Below, in pieces: positions 36,566 to 43,600 of a stretch of DNA of 64,000 nt. The translations under genes were made by a program, and so were the position numbers. The stretch comes from Streptomyces sp. 11x1 (GTDB taxonomy: Bacteria > Actinomycetota > Actinomycetes > Streptomycetales > Streptomycetaceae): NCBI RefSeq assembly GCF_032598905.1, contig NZ_CP122458.1, positions 7,465,001-7,529,000 on the forward strand, read 5' to 3'. The notes beneath the pieces were generated by a model. It worked only from the letters and a program-made list of their open reading frames with translations. It was not told where the DNA came from and searched no databases. Every line of letters begins with the position of its first letter. Position 1 is the stretch's first letter.

Positions 36566-37147
36566 TTGATCAGCTTCAGTGTCACGGCGCTCGTCTTCGG
36601 CGTCGTCTTTCTCGCCGAACTCCCCGACAAGACCGCCCTCGCCGGACTCGTCCTCGGCACGCGCTACCGCGCCTCGTACGTCTTCGCCGGAGTCGCCGCC
36701 GCGTTCGCCGTGCACGTCGCGCTCGCCGTGGCCGCCGGCAGTGTCCTCACGCTGCTGCCGCAGCAGATCGTGCACGCGCTCACGGGCGTGCTCTTCCTCG
36801 GTGGCGCGGCGGTGCTGCTGATGAAGAAGGACGAGGACGAGGAGGAGATCCGCCGGCCCGAGGACCAGAGCTTCTGGAAGGTCTCGGGCGCCGGCTTCAT
36901 GCTCATCCTGGTCGCCGAGTTCGGCGACCTCACCCAGATCATGACGGCGAACCTCGCGGCCCGGTACGACGACCCGCTCTCTGTGGGGCTCGGGGCCGTC
37001 CTCGCGCTGTGGGCCGTGGCCGGACTCGGCATCGTCGGCGGCAGGGCGCTGATGAAGCGGGTGCCGCTGACACTGATCACACGGATCGCCGCCGTGCTGA
37101 TGCTGGGGCTCGGTGTGTGGAGTCTGTGGGAGGCCGTGGCGGGATGA
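36566..37147 (+). CDS. TMEM165/GDT1 (UPF0016) family cation transporter, probable Mn2+ exporter
   Basis: 193 residues with six TM segments in two repeats. Each repeat carries the family motif E-x-x-D-K/L-T: VFLAELPDKTALAGL (residues 14-28) and ILVAEFGDLTQIMTA (about residues 112-126). An acidic loop KKDEDEEEIRRPEDQ separates the halves. TTG start at 36566 preceded by GAGGAAC. The yybP-ykoY riboswitch upstream points to Mn2+ export as its role. Confidence 0.93.
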   Translation: MISFSVTALVFGVVFLAELPDKTALAGLVLGTRYRASYVFAGVAAAFAVHVALAVAAGSVLTLLPQQIVHALTGVLFLGGAAVLLMKKDEDEEEIRRPEDQSFWKVSGAGFMLILVAEFGDLTQIMTANLAARYDDPLSVGLGAVLALWAVAGLGIVGGRALMKRVPLTLITRIAAVLMLGLGVWSLWEAVAG

Positions 37148-37325
37148 GTGAGCCGTACGGGTGAAGGGGTGGCGGGCGCCGGGATAGTTTTGTACCGTAG
37201 AGAAACAAAGTGGCTCCCGCCCGCATTCCCTGACCGGTGGGCGGGGCCGCCTTGTTCCCTCCGGGCCGCCTCGCCGGGTGCGACCCCGCCCGTGGCCCCC
37301 TCTTCTCCGCGTCTTGGAGCTGCTG

Positions 37326-37994
37326 ATGACGGCCACGACCGTGCTGACCGCCCGCGCCCTCCTGCTGGACATGGACGGCACCCTCGTCAATTCGGACGCC
37401 GCCGTGGAACGCGTCTGGCGTCGCTGGGCCGAGCGGAACGGGCTGGACGGCGCCGACATCATGAACGTCGTCCACGGCCGCCAGGGGTACGCCACGATGG
37501 CCGTCCTGCTGCCGGACCGGCCCCTGGAGGAGAACCTCGCGGACAATGCGCGGATGCTCGCCGAGGAGACCGCCGACGTGGACGGCGTCGTCCCGATACC
37601 CGGCGCGCCCGTGTTCCTCGCCTCCCTCGTCGCCGGCGGTGTGCCGCACGCCCTCGTGACCTCGGCGAACGTCGCGCTGTCCACGGCCCGGATGGGCGCG
37701 GCCGGGCTGACGCTGCCGGACGTGCGCGTCACCGCCGAGTCCGTCGGGGCGAGCAAGCCGGACCCCGAGGGCTTTCTGAAGGGCGCCGCCGAACTGGGCG
37801 TCGCGCCCGAGGACTGCGTCGTGTTCGAGGACTCCGAGGCGGGGATCCGGGCCGGGCGCGCCGCGGGGATGCGGGTCGTGGGCATCGGCGAGCGGGCCCG
37901 CCCCCATGGACCGGACGTCGTGGTGCCGGACTTGACCGCGGTACGGGTCGAGGTCACGGGGGACGGCGGGCCGATCCGGCTCAGGGTGGGTTGA
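37326..37994 (+). CDS. HAD-superfamily sugar-phosphatase/beta-phosphoglucomutase-like
   Basis: 222 residues. Motif [21 protein letters not shown] (D16/D18 region), cap domain with HGRQGYATM, motif [13 protein letters not shown], motif III Lys in [11 protein letters not shown], motif [21 protein letters not shown]. Resembles sugar-phosphatases of the beta-PGM subfamily; the substrate is unknown. ATG 37326 has GGAG upstream. The stop codon is embedded in the first unit of a 29-bp tandem repeat. Confidence 0.9.
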   Translation: MTATTVLTARALLLDMDGTLVNSDAAVERVWRRWAERNGLDGADIMNVVHGRQGYATMAVLLPDRPLEENLADNARMLAEETADVDGVVPIPGAPVFLASLVAGGVPHALVTSANVALSTARMGAAGLTLPDVRVTAESVGASKPDPEGFLKGAAELGVAPEDCVVFEDSEAGIRAGRAAGMRVVGIGERARPHGPDVVVPDLTAVRVEVTGDGGPIRLRVG

Positions 37995-38056
37995 GATCGG
38001 TACGGGGTCTCGCGGTGGGTTGAGATCGGTACCGGGTCTCGCGGTGGGTCGAGGCT
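37985..38056 (+). repeat. 29-bp tandem repeat at the 3' end of the HAD gene
   Basis: Units begin GGTGGGTTGAGATCGGTAC at 37985, 38014 and (diverged) 38043, period 29. The first unit covers the HAD stop codon (TGA 37992-37994). The third is degenerate. A later GTGCGTCGAGATCGG at 38061 looks like a further fragment. Confidence 0.85.
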
Positions 38057-38161
38057 CATGGTGCGTCGAGATCGGCGGTCGGGCGGGGCTCGTGGCAGGG
38101 CGAGGTCCTCGACCGGCCCGGGATCGGCGTCTGGCCTCCGGGCCGGTCGAGGGGCGTCGTG

Positions 38162-39118
38162 TCAGTGCTGGAGGTCGAGTACCTCCGTCAGGCGAGTGAG
38201 GCCGTCCGTGCCGTGGCCCTGCGCGATGGCGCGGCGGACGAAGCCCTCGGCCGACCGCATGACGCTCGCGTCGATGCCGTGGGACTCGGAGACCTCGATG
38301 ACGTGGGTCATGGTCGACAACGCCGACGTGAGCGGGTTGCCCTCGCCGGAGTGCCGGCCGCTGTCGACCTCCTGCGCGCTCTCCTCGAAGAGCGGCGGCA
38401 GGATCGCGGCGATCCCCTGGGCGAACGGCGTCAGTTCCCGCGCGCTGACACCCTCGGCCCGGGCCAGAGCCAGGGCATGGGTGTAACCGGCGATCGAGGT
38501 CCAGAAGAGATCGAGCAGCGCGACGTCGTACGTGGCCGCCCGGCCGATGTCCTCGCCCAGATGGGTGTGGGAGCCGCCCAGCGCGTCCAGCACGGGCCGG
38601 TGCGCGCGGTGGAGGTCCTCGGGGCCGCTGTAGATGTACACACCGTCCGGGGTGCCGATGGCCGGCGTCGGCGTCATGATCGCCCCGTCCAGGTAGCCGA
38701 TGCCGTGCTCGGCAGCCCACGCGGCGGTGTCCCGGGCCCGGTGCGGGGTGTCGGCGGACAGATTGACCACCGTGCGGCCCTTGAGGGCCTCGGTGACCGC
38801 CGGGGTGCGCAGGATCGCGTCAGAGGCGTCGTAGTTGACCACGCAGACGACGGTCACCGGGCTCGCGGCCACCGCCTCCTCGGCCGAGCCGGCGCCGATC
38901 GCGCCGCGCGCCACCAACTCCCCGTCGCGGCCCGGCGTACGGTTCCAGACCGTGGTCCGCACCTTGGCGTCGAGGAACGCACCGGCGAGGGCCCGGCCCA
39001 TCGGGCCGAGGCCCAGTACGGTGACGGCGGGAGCGGGGGTGCTGTCGCCGGTCGTGCCGGAAACGGCGGTGGTGAGGGCGGCGGTGGTCGCCGTGTGCTG
39101 TTCGGTGTGTGCGGGCAT
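38162..39118 (-). CDS. Imine-reductase-like NAD(P)-dependent oxidoreductase
   Basis: 318 residues. Rossmann motif VTVLGLGPMGRALAGAFL, NRT after strand 2 (NADPH preference), VVNLSADTPHRARDTAAWAA and the block YLDGAIMTPTPAIGTPDGV, which is characteristic of imine reductases rather than hydroxyisobutyrate dehydrogenases. The C-terminal helical domain has TYDVALLDLFWTSIAGYTHA. The likely reaction is NADPH-dependent reduction of a cyclic imine or similar. Divergent from the HxlR regulator with 69 bp between, so probably controlled by it. Confidence 0.88.
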   Translation of the reverse strand: MPAHTEQHTATTAALTTAVSGTTGDSTPAPAVTVLGLGPMGRALAGAFLDAKVRTTVWNRTPGRDGELVARGAIGAGSAEEAVAASPVTVVCVVNYDASDAILRTPAVTEALKGRTVVNLSADTPHRARDTAAWAAEHGIGYLDGAIMTPTPAIGTPDGVYIYSGPEDLHRAHRPVLDALGGSHTHLGEDIGRAATYDVALLDLFWTSIAGYTHALALARAEGVSARELTPFAQGIAAILPPLFEESAQEVDSGRHSGEGNPLTSALSTMTHVIEVSESHGIDASVMRSAEGFVRRAIAQGHGTDGLTRLTEVLDLQH

Positions 39119-39187
39119 GACTCGGTAACTCCTGTGGAAAATGAGTGAATTGGTCGGATCGCGACTGAGGGGAACGGGGGAGCGGAA

Positions 39188-39550
39188 ATGAGGCGCAGGC
39201 GTGCCCAGGACACGGAGGTGTGCGGGGTGACCGCGGCGATCGCCGTGATCGAGGGGAAGTGGAAGCCGTCGTTGCTCTGGCTGCTGGAATCCGGCCCGCA
39301 CCGACCGGGTGAGCTGCGCCGGCTGCTGCCGGGGCTCAGCGAGAAGGTGCTGACACAGGCGCTTCGCGAGATGGAGACGGACGGGCTCGTGCACCGGGAG
39401 GTGCACGATGTGCTGCCGCTGAAGACCGTCTACTCGCTGACCCTGTTCGGCCGTGAACTCTCCGAGGCGCTCGGGCCCTTGTCGGACTGGGGGCACCGGC
39501 GTCTGGAGACGCTCACCGGAGCGTCACCGTCGGCGACGTCGTCGCCGTAG
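39188..39550 (+). CDS. HxlR-family transcriptional regulator
   Basis: 120 residues. HxlR winged helix: VCGVTAAIAVIEGKWKPSLLWLL, then HRPGELRRLLPGLSEKVLTQ, LREMETDGLVHREVHDVLPL and VYSLTLFGRELSEALGPL. The early Cys (residue 14) may sense redox or electrophiles as in other HxlR proteins. The ATG has GGGGAGCGG upstream. It diverges from the imine-reductase-like gene. A palindrome of HxlR-type appearance lies downstream at 39657. Confidence 0.93.
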   Translation: MRRRRAQDTEVCGVTAAIAVIEGKWKPSLLWLLESGPHRPGELRRLLPGLSEKVLTQALREMETDGLVHREVHDVLPLKTVYSLTLFGRELSEALGPLSDWGHRRLETLTGASPSATSSP

Positions 39551-39656
39551 GCCTCACCCATCACGTCATCTTCTCGTCTTCCGTCCCTGCTCAAGTGGCG
39601 CGCGCCCCGTCGGCCGCTCCCTCACCACAAGGATCGTCGGACATCGACCGGCCGCC

Positions 39657-39682
39657 AAGTACCCACAAAAAGGTGGGTACTT
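39657..39682. promoter_or_regulatory. Inverted repeat AAGTACCCAC-N6-GTGGGTACTT, HxlR-operator-like
   Basis: Perfect 10-bp arms around an A-rich centre (AAAAAG). The GTAC-containing arms and A-rich centre look like operators of HxlR regulators. It is 106 bp downstream of the hxlR gene and 71 bp upstream of the next small gene. No T tract follows, so a terminator role is less likely. Confidence 0.6.
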
Positions 39683-39752
39683 CGGGGCGCCGAACGCGCT
39701 TGGCGGGTTGCGTACGCAGGAGGGTGCCGTCGCGTTGCGGTTGGATGACCGG

Positions 39753-40031
39753 ATGGAACGCATAGAGGCCGAGCTGTTCACGGATCCGGGTAACGACGCG
39801 GTGGTGCGTCTGCCCCCGCGCAGGTTTCCGGGCGTACTGATCCAGGGCGATTCCCTGTCGATCGTCCGTGCCGACGTCGCAGGGATCGTGGCAGCCTGCG
39901 ACCAGGGGGACATCGGCGAGGCGCGGGAGGCCGCGGCCCTCGTCCTCGCCCACCTCGACGAGCTGTTGGCCCGCTACGGCACGGCCCTGGAGGCCAACGG
40001 CATCCCCCTGCCCTACATCGAGGCGCCCTGA
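39753..40031 (+). CDS. Small conserved protein (DUF6959-like)
   Basis: 92 residues, MERIEAELFTDPGNDAVVRL, then PPRRFPGVLIQGDSLSIVRAD and a helical C-terminus. I believe this matches the DUF6959 group of small Streptomyces proteins, function unknown. An in-frame TTG at 39741 would add four residues; AGGAGG at 39718-39723 favours a start somewhat upstream (TTG 39735 or 39741). The HxlR-like palindrome precedes it. Confidence 0.75.
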   Translation: MERIEAELFTDPGNDAVVRLPPRRFPGVLIQGDSLSIVRADVAGIVAACDQGDIGEAREAAALVLAHLDELLARYGTALEANGIPLPYIEAP

Positions 40032-40101
40032 GCGCCGATGCGGGGGGCAGCGGCCCCCGCCCGCGTGCGGTGGCATGGGCGGGGGCGTACGTGTGCAGGG
40101 G

Positions 40102-40425
40102 TCAGGAGTCGGTCTTCGGGCCCGTCTGCTGGAGGACCTCGAAGGTCCAGACGGAGGAGTCGGAGGCGGCGGGCCTGGGGCGGTCGCCGCCGCCCTGGTG
40201 GGCCTGCTTCATGGGGCCCTCCATCCATGCCTGGAACGCGGCCTCGTCGCGCCAGCGGGTGTAGACGAGGTAGTTGTCGGTCCCGTCGACGGGGCGCAGC
40301 AGCTCGAACCACTCGAAGCCGTCGGAGTTCTCGACCACCCCGGCGCGGGAGGCGAACCGCTTCTCCAGCGTCTCGCGCTGCTCGGCCGGAACCGTGAGGA
40401 CATTGATCTTTACCACGCTAGGCAC
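40102..40425 (-). CDS. Antibiotic biosynthesis monooxygenase (ABM) family protein
   Basis: 107 residues. VVKINVLTVPAEQRETLEKR at the N-terminus, GFEWFELLRPVDGTDNYLVY and TRWRDEAAFQAWMEGPMKQAH show the ferredoxin-like ABM fold also found in heme-degrading IsdG/MhuD-type proteins. The GTG at 40425 begins the family's conserved N-terminus; the frame upstream is antisense to the integrase relic. Its start codon directly abuts the relic start on the other strand. Confidence 0.88.
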   Translation of the reverse strand: MPSVVKINVLTVPAEQRETLEKRFASRAGVVENSDGFEWFELLRPVDGTDNYLVYTRWRDEAAFQAWMEGPMKQAHQGGGDRPRPAASDSSVWTFEVLQQTGPKTDS

Positions 40426-40755
40426 ATGACACCTCTGAGTAAGCGGGCGCCCGAGTGGCGCCCTGACCTGGACGACGTGCGAGCCGTCAGCTGCATCCGC
40501 CAGAGTAAGCAACGCGAGGACGACGGCAAGGCGAGCCCCGAAGCCCAGCGCACCAAGTGTGAAGCCCTGATCACGGCGAAGGGCTGGGACATCGCCGGGC
40601 ATTTCGCGGATGGGCTCTCGCGCCTCACTCGTCAGGGTGCACTTGAAGCCGTGCTGATCATCCGCGAACTGAACTGCACGGCGTCCGATTGGTCGGCGTC
40701 GAGGAACCCTACCTGGACACGTTCACCCCCGTCGGGCTCGGAATCCTGACTTCAC
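40426..40755 (+). pseudogene. Relic of a large serine recombinase (phage-type integrase)
   Basis: From ATG 40426: MTPLSKRAPEWRPDLDDVRA then VSCIRQSKQREDDGKASPEA, the N-terminus of an actinophage-type serine integrase with the catalytic Ser in IRQSK. After KGWDIAGHFAD the frame jumps to LSRLTRQGALEAV, losing about 30 residues that normally lie between. Next, after IIRELN, a frameshift is needed to read HGVRLVGVEEPYLDTFTPVG, the end of the resolvase domain. Nothing of the large C-terminal domain remains. A clear, inactive remnant. Confidence 0.85.
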
Positions 40756-40796
40756 GTCGGAGCGGGTCCGGCGGCCGCAGGGGTCAGGCGTTCGGA

Positions 40797-42059
40797 TCAA
40801 CGCGGGCCGGACAGGATGTGAGCGGTGCTGGGCAGGCTCTTGGTGGATGCGGCCGTGGCCTTCTTCGGAGTGGCGGTGACCACGGCGGAGGCGTCCTTGC
40901 AGTGGTCGGCTTTTTCCGCCGCCGTCATGGGGCGGGAGACCCAGTCGACGACACCCATCTCCTGCGGGACGGGACCGGTGGCGACGAAGTCACGGACGTA
41001 CCAGATGTAGTGGCCCCATTTGCGGTCCTTGTACGTCACCGTGTACTCACCCCCCGCGGTCTGCATCTTGGTGTTCCGGTTGACCCAGCCGACCTCCCCG
41101 GCCGGGACGGTGAGGTCCGTCTCGTCGGAGACCCTGCTCTCCCAGGTCCACTCGTGTCCGTAAGTGGTCTTGAAGCTGAGGCTGTACTCCCCGCCGACCA
41201 GGGCATTTCCGATCTTGTAGCTGGCTCCCAGCTCGACGCTGAGCGAGTTCTTGCCGCCGGTCGTGTCCCACCAGCTCATCTTCTTCTGCTGCTCGATGCT
41301 GGTGCAGTTGTACGCGCGGGCCACCTCGTGGACCCCGCCGTAGCTGTAGGTGACGTCACCCTTGTGCTCGAACTTGCAGGTGGCGATCTTCTCGTCGCAG
41401 TCCGCGAAGAGCTGGGCGGCGGTCGGCGACTCCGCGTAGCTCCACTGGATGGAGCTGGTCAGATTGTCCACACCATCCCCGACCGAGAGCTGAGCGCCGA
41501 TCTGCCAGCTGGTGGAGTCGCCCTTCAGCCCGGGGTCGGCGAAGTGCCGGGCCTGGCAGTCGTTGAAGGTCTGGTACGAGCTGATGGCGTCGTTGAACGC
41601 GGCGGGCACCTGGTCGACCTGAAAGCCCGGCCCGTCGGGGGTGCACTTGCTCTCGGCGGTGAAACTCATGGACTTGCCCGTGTGGTTCGCGTCCAGGTAC
41701 TCGGTGCCGATGACGACGGAAGACTCCGCGGTCGGCTCCGCATCGGCCCGCAACTCGGCGGCGGTGCCCGCGACGTCGATCTTCTTCCGGAAGGCCGGGT
41801 TGGCGACGGCTGTGCGGACGTCCAGCGGAGCGTCCTTGACCCGGCCGTCGGTGGCTGCCGCGATGGCCGCCCGATAAGTCGGGAAACATTGCACGGGACC
41901 GCCGGATACATCGACGGTGCAATGCGATCCGGCTGTCTTCGAACCGGGCTCGGTGGTGGTCGCCAACGCCGTGATCGGCACGGTCAGGGCCAGCACACTG
42001 GTGCCCGCCGCCGCAATGATCACGGTCTTCCTGGAACGGCTCTTCATCCGGTGCTTCAT
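40797..42059 (-). CDS. Secreted beta/gamma-crystallin plus aerolysin-like (ETX/MTX2-type) protein
   Basis: 420 residues. Signal peptide KTVIIAAAGTSVLALTVPIT with cleavage near residue 33. Residues about 40-105 hold a Cys pair (HCTVDVSGGPVQC). Residues about 105-180 form a beta/gamma-crystallin domain (TEYLDANHTGKSMSFT, then AAFNDAISSYQTFNDCQARH). The rest is beta-rich with an amphipathic Ser/Thr stretch and VSDETDLTVPAGEVGWVNRN, like the insertion-loop strands of aerolysin/ETX pore formers. The family call for the second domain is inference from pattern. Next to the integrase relic; start ATG 42059, or 42047. Confidence 0.65.
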   Translation of the reverse strand: MKHRMKSRSRKTVIIAAAGTSVLALTVPITALATTTEPGSKTAGSHCTVDVSGGPVQCFPTYRAAIAAATDGRVKDAPLDVRTAVANPAFRKKIDVAGTAAELRADAEPTAESSVVIGTEYLDANHTGKSMSFTAESKCTPDGPGFQVDQVPAAFNDAISSYQTFNDCQARHFADPGLKGDSTSWQIGAQLSVGDGVDNLTSSIQWSYAESPTAAQLFADCDEKIATCKFEHKGDVTYSYGGVHEVARAYNCTSIEQQKKMSWWDTTGGKNSLSVELGASYKIGNALVGGEYSLSFKTTYGHEWTWESRVSDETDLTVPAGEVGWVNRNTKMQTAGGEYTVTYKDRKWGHYIWYVRDFVATGPVPQEMGVVDWVSRPMTAAEKADHCKDASAVVTATPKKATAASTKSLPSTAHILSGPR

Positions 42060-42157
42060 CTGCGGTGTGCCTCTTCGGGGCCAGGGGATCGCCGGCCAGC
42101 CGCATGAGCAATGACTGGGCCAGTGCTTACGGACAGGGACGCTAGTCCAGCGAATCA

Positions 42158-42189
42158 CGAGGCTTCTGAGGCTTGAGGTAAATCTGAGG
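42158..42189 (-). promoter_or_regulatory. Array of TGAGG direct repeats upstream of the aerolysin-like gene
   Basis: CGAGG at 42158 and TGAGG at 42167, 42174 and 42185. The pair 42174/42185 is spaced 11 bp (TGAGG-N6-TGAGG). This is about 100-130 bp upstream of the start, a likely response-regulator site. The motif also occurs upstream of DedA at 14951. Confidence 0.4.
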
Positions 42190-42347
42190 TGCCCGGTACC
42201 GAGCCGACGCGTCATCAGCCTCGGGCGGCGTAGCCGAGAAGAGCCTTCGCGACCGGGCGCCGGTCGACGTCCCTTCGATCCGGAGCCTGCGCCGACAGTC
42301 CTTGATCTCGTAGCGGTGCTACAGCCGTTCCGCGTTCCCATGCTGCG

Positions 42348-43391
42348 TCACGGCTTCTTCGTCTCCGACTCCAGACGCTTCCGGGTCACCAGGCCGTAGA
42401 CGCCCGGCTCCTCCTTGTCCTTCGTGATGCCTCGGGTGTTCTGGTAGACGATGACGGCCTGTTCGAGCTGGTCGTCGAAGTTCTGGTCGATGTCACCGAT
42501 GTAGAGGCCCAACTGACGCAGTCGGAGCTGGAGTTCGGTGACCTCGGGGTCGTCGTCGCCTGCGCGCAGTGTCTTCGGGCCCCTCAGCCGGCTGTCGTCC
42601 GCCTCGTTCGCGTCGGCGGCCGAGGAGCCGGTGGAGGCGCCCGCGCTCGGCCCGCTCTCTTCGGGGCTCGGCGACACGGACGGCGACGGCGAGCCGGACG
42701 GCTCCGAGGGCGACGGAGAGGGCGACGGGCTCTTGGAGGGGCTCGGCGACCCCGCGCCGCCGCTCGACGGTGCGGGCACGGGCACCCCACCCCCGGCGTC
42801 GGCGCCGCGCTCCCCGGACGGCTCCACCGGCGACGCCTCCCCGTCGGGCGACGTGTCCGGCACGCTCGCCCGCCAGTCGTCCGGTAGCGCACGGTCCCGC
42901 TCGGGTGCCTCGTACGAGAACAGCCCGCTCGCGAATCCGGCGGCGGCCATCACCCCGGCGGCGGCCGTCCCGGCGATGGCCACCATCAGCCCCGCACGGC
43001 GGCGGCGCCGGCCCCGGGCGCGCCCGGCCGACGTCGCCGTGCTCATCGTCGTCGTGGCTGGCGGCGTCGTGGTCAAGGGCATCGCGGTCGTCGGCGCCGT
43101 GGTCAGCGGCATCGTGGTCGTCGGTGTGCGGTCGGGGGCCGGCCCGGGGGCTTCGGCGGCTCCTGCAGTTCCGTAGTGCCGCGCGGTGCCGCGGGGGACG
43201 TCGGTCTCGTCACCCAGCTCCACGTAAGGCCGTATCCGGAGGGGGTCGAAGTCCTCTGCGGCCGCCGCCTCGGCCGTACGGGTCTTGAGCAGGGCCTCGG
43301 ACGCGCGGCGGGCGCACGCGCAGGACGGCGTGCCGTCCGAGGCCCGGGGTGTGAAGCACTCCGGGCATATGTGACTGGTCGGTTCACTCAC
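42348..43391 (-). CDS. Membrane-anchored peptidoglycan-binding protein
   Basis: 347 residues. The N-terminus has a Cys-rich HICPECFTPRASDGTPSCAC (possible zinc ribbon, residues 7-26), then Thr/Pro-rich repeats, a TM segment (AGLMVAIAGTAAAGVMAAAGFASG), an extracellular SPSPSPSPSEPSG-type linker and a C-terminal PG_binding_1 domain (VTELQLRLRQLGLYIGDIDQ, then YGLVTRKRLE). Likely links cytoplasmic events to the cell wall. GTG at 43391 follows GGAGG by eight bases; the longer frame is not needed. Confidence 0.88.
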   Translation of the reverse strand: MSEPTSHICPECFTPRASDGTPSCACARRASEALLKTRTAEAAAAEDFDPLRIRPYVELGDETDVPRGTARHYGTAGAAEAPGPAPDRTPTTTMPLTTAPTTAMPLTTTPPATTTMSTATSAGRARGRRRRRAGLMVAIAGTAAAGVMAAAGFASGLFSYEAPERDRALPDDWRASVPDTSPDGEASPVEPSGERGADAGGGVPVPAPSSGGAGSPSPSKSPSPSPSPSEPSGSPSPSVSPSPEESGPSAGASTGSSAADANEADDSRLRGPKTLRAGDDDPEVTELQLRLRQLGLYIGDIDQNFDDQLEQAVIVYQNTRGITKDKEEPGVYGLVTRKRLESETKKP

Positions 43392-43600
43392 GTGTCGTTC
43401 CTCCCCGTGAAGACTCCAGAGTTTAGGCAAAGGGTCGACACGGAATCTCCCGAACACTTCGGGAATCGCGGGTTCCGGAAAAGCCTCGACAGGCCATAAC
43501 CGGTCACACCGACCACCATGGGAACGGACATGGAGGAAGAGGAAGAAGGAGAGGAGACTGAGGGCGCTGTACGAGGCCCTCGGGTCCTCAGGAGGTCTGC

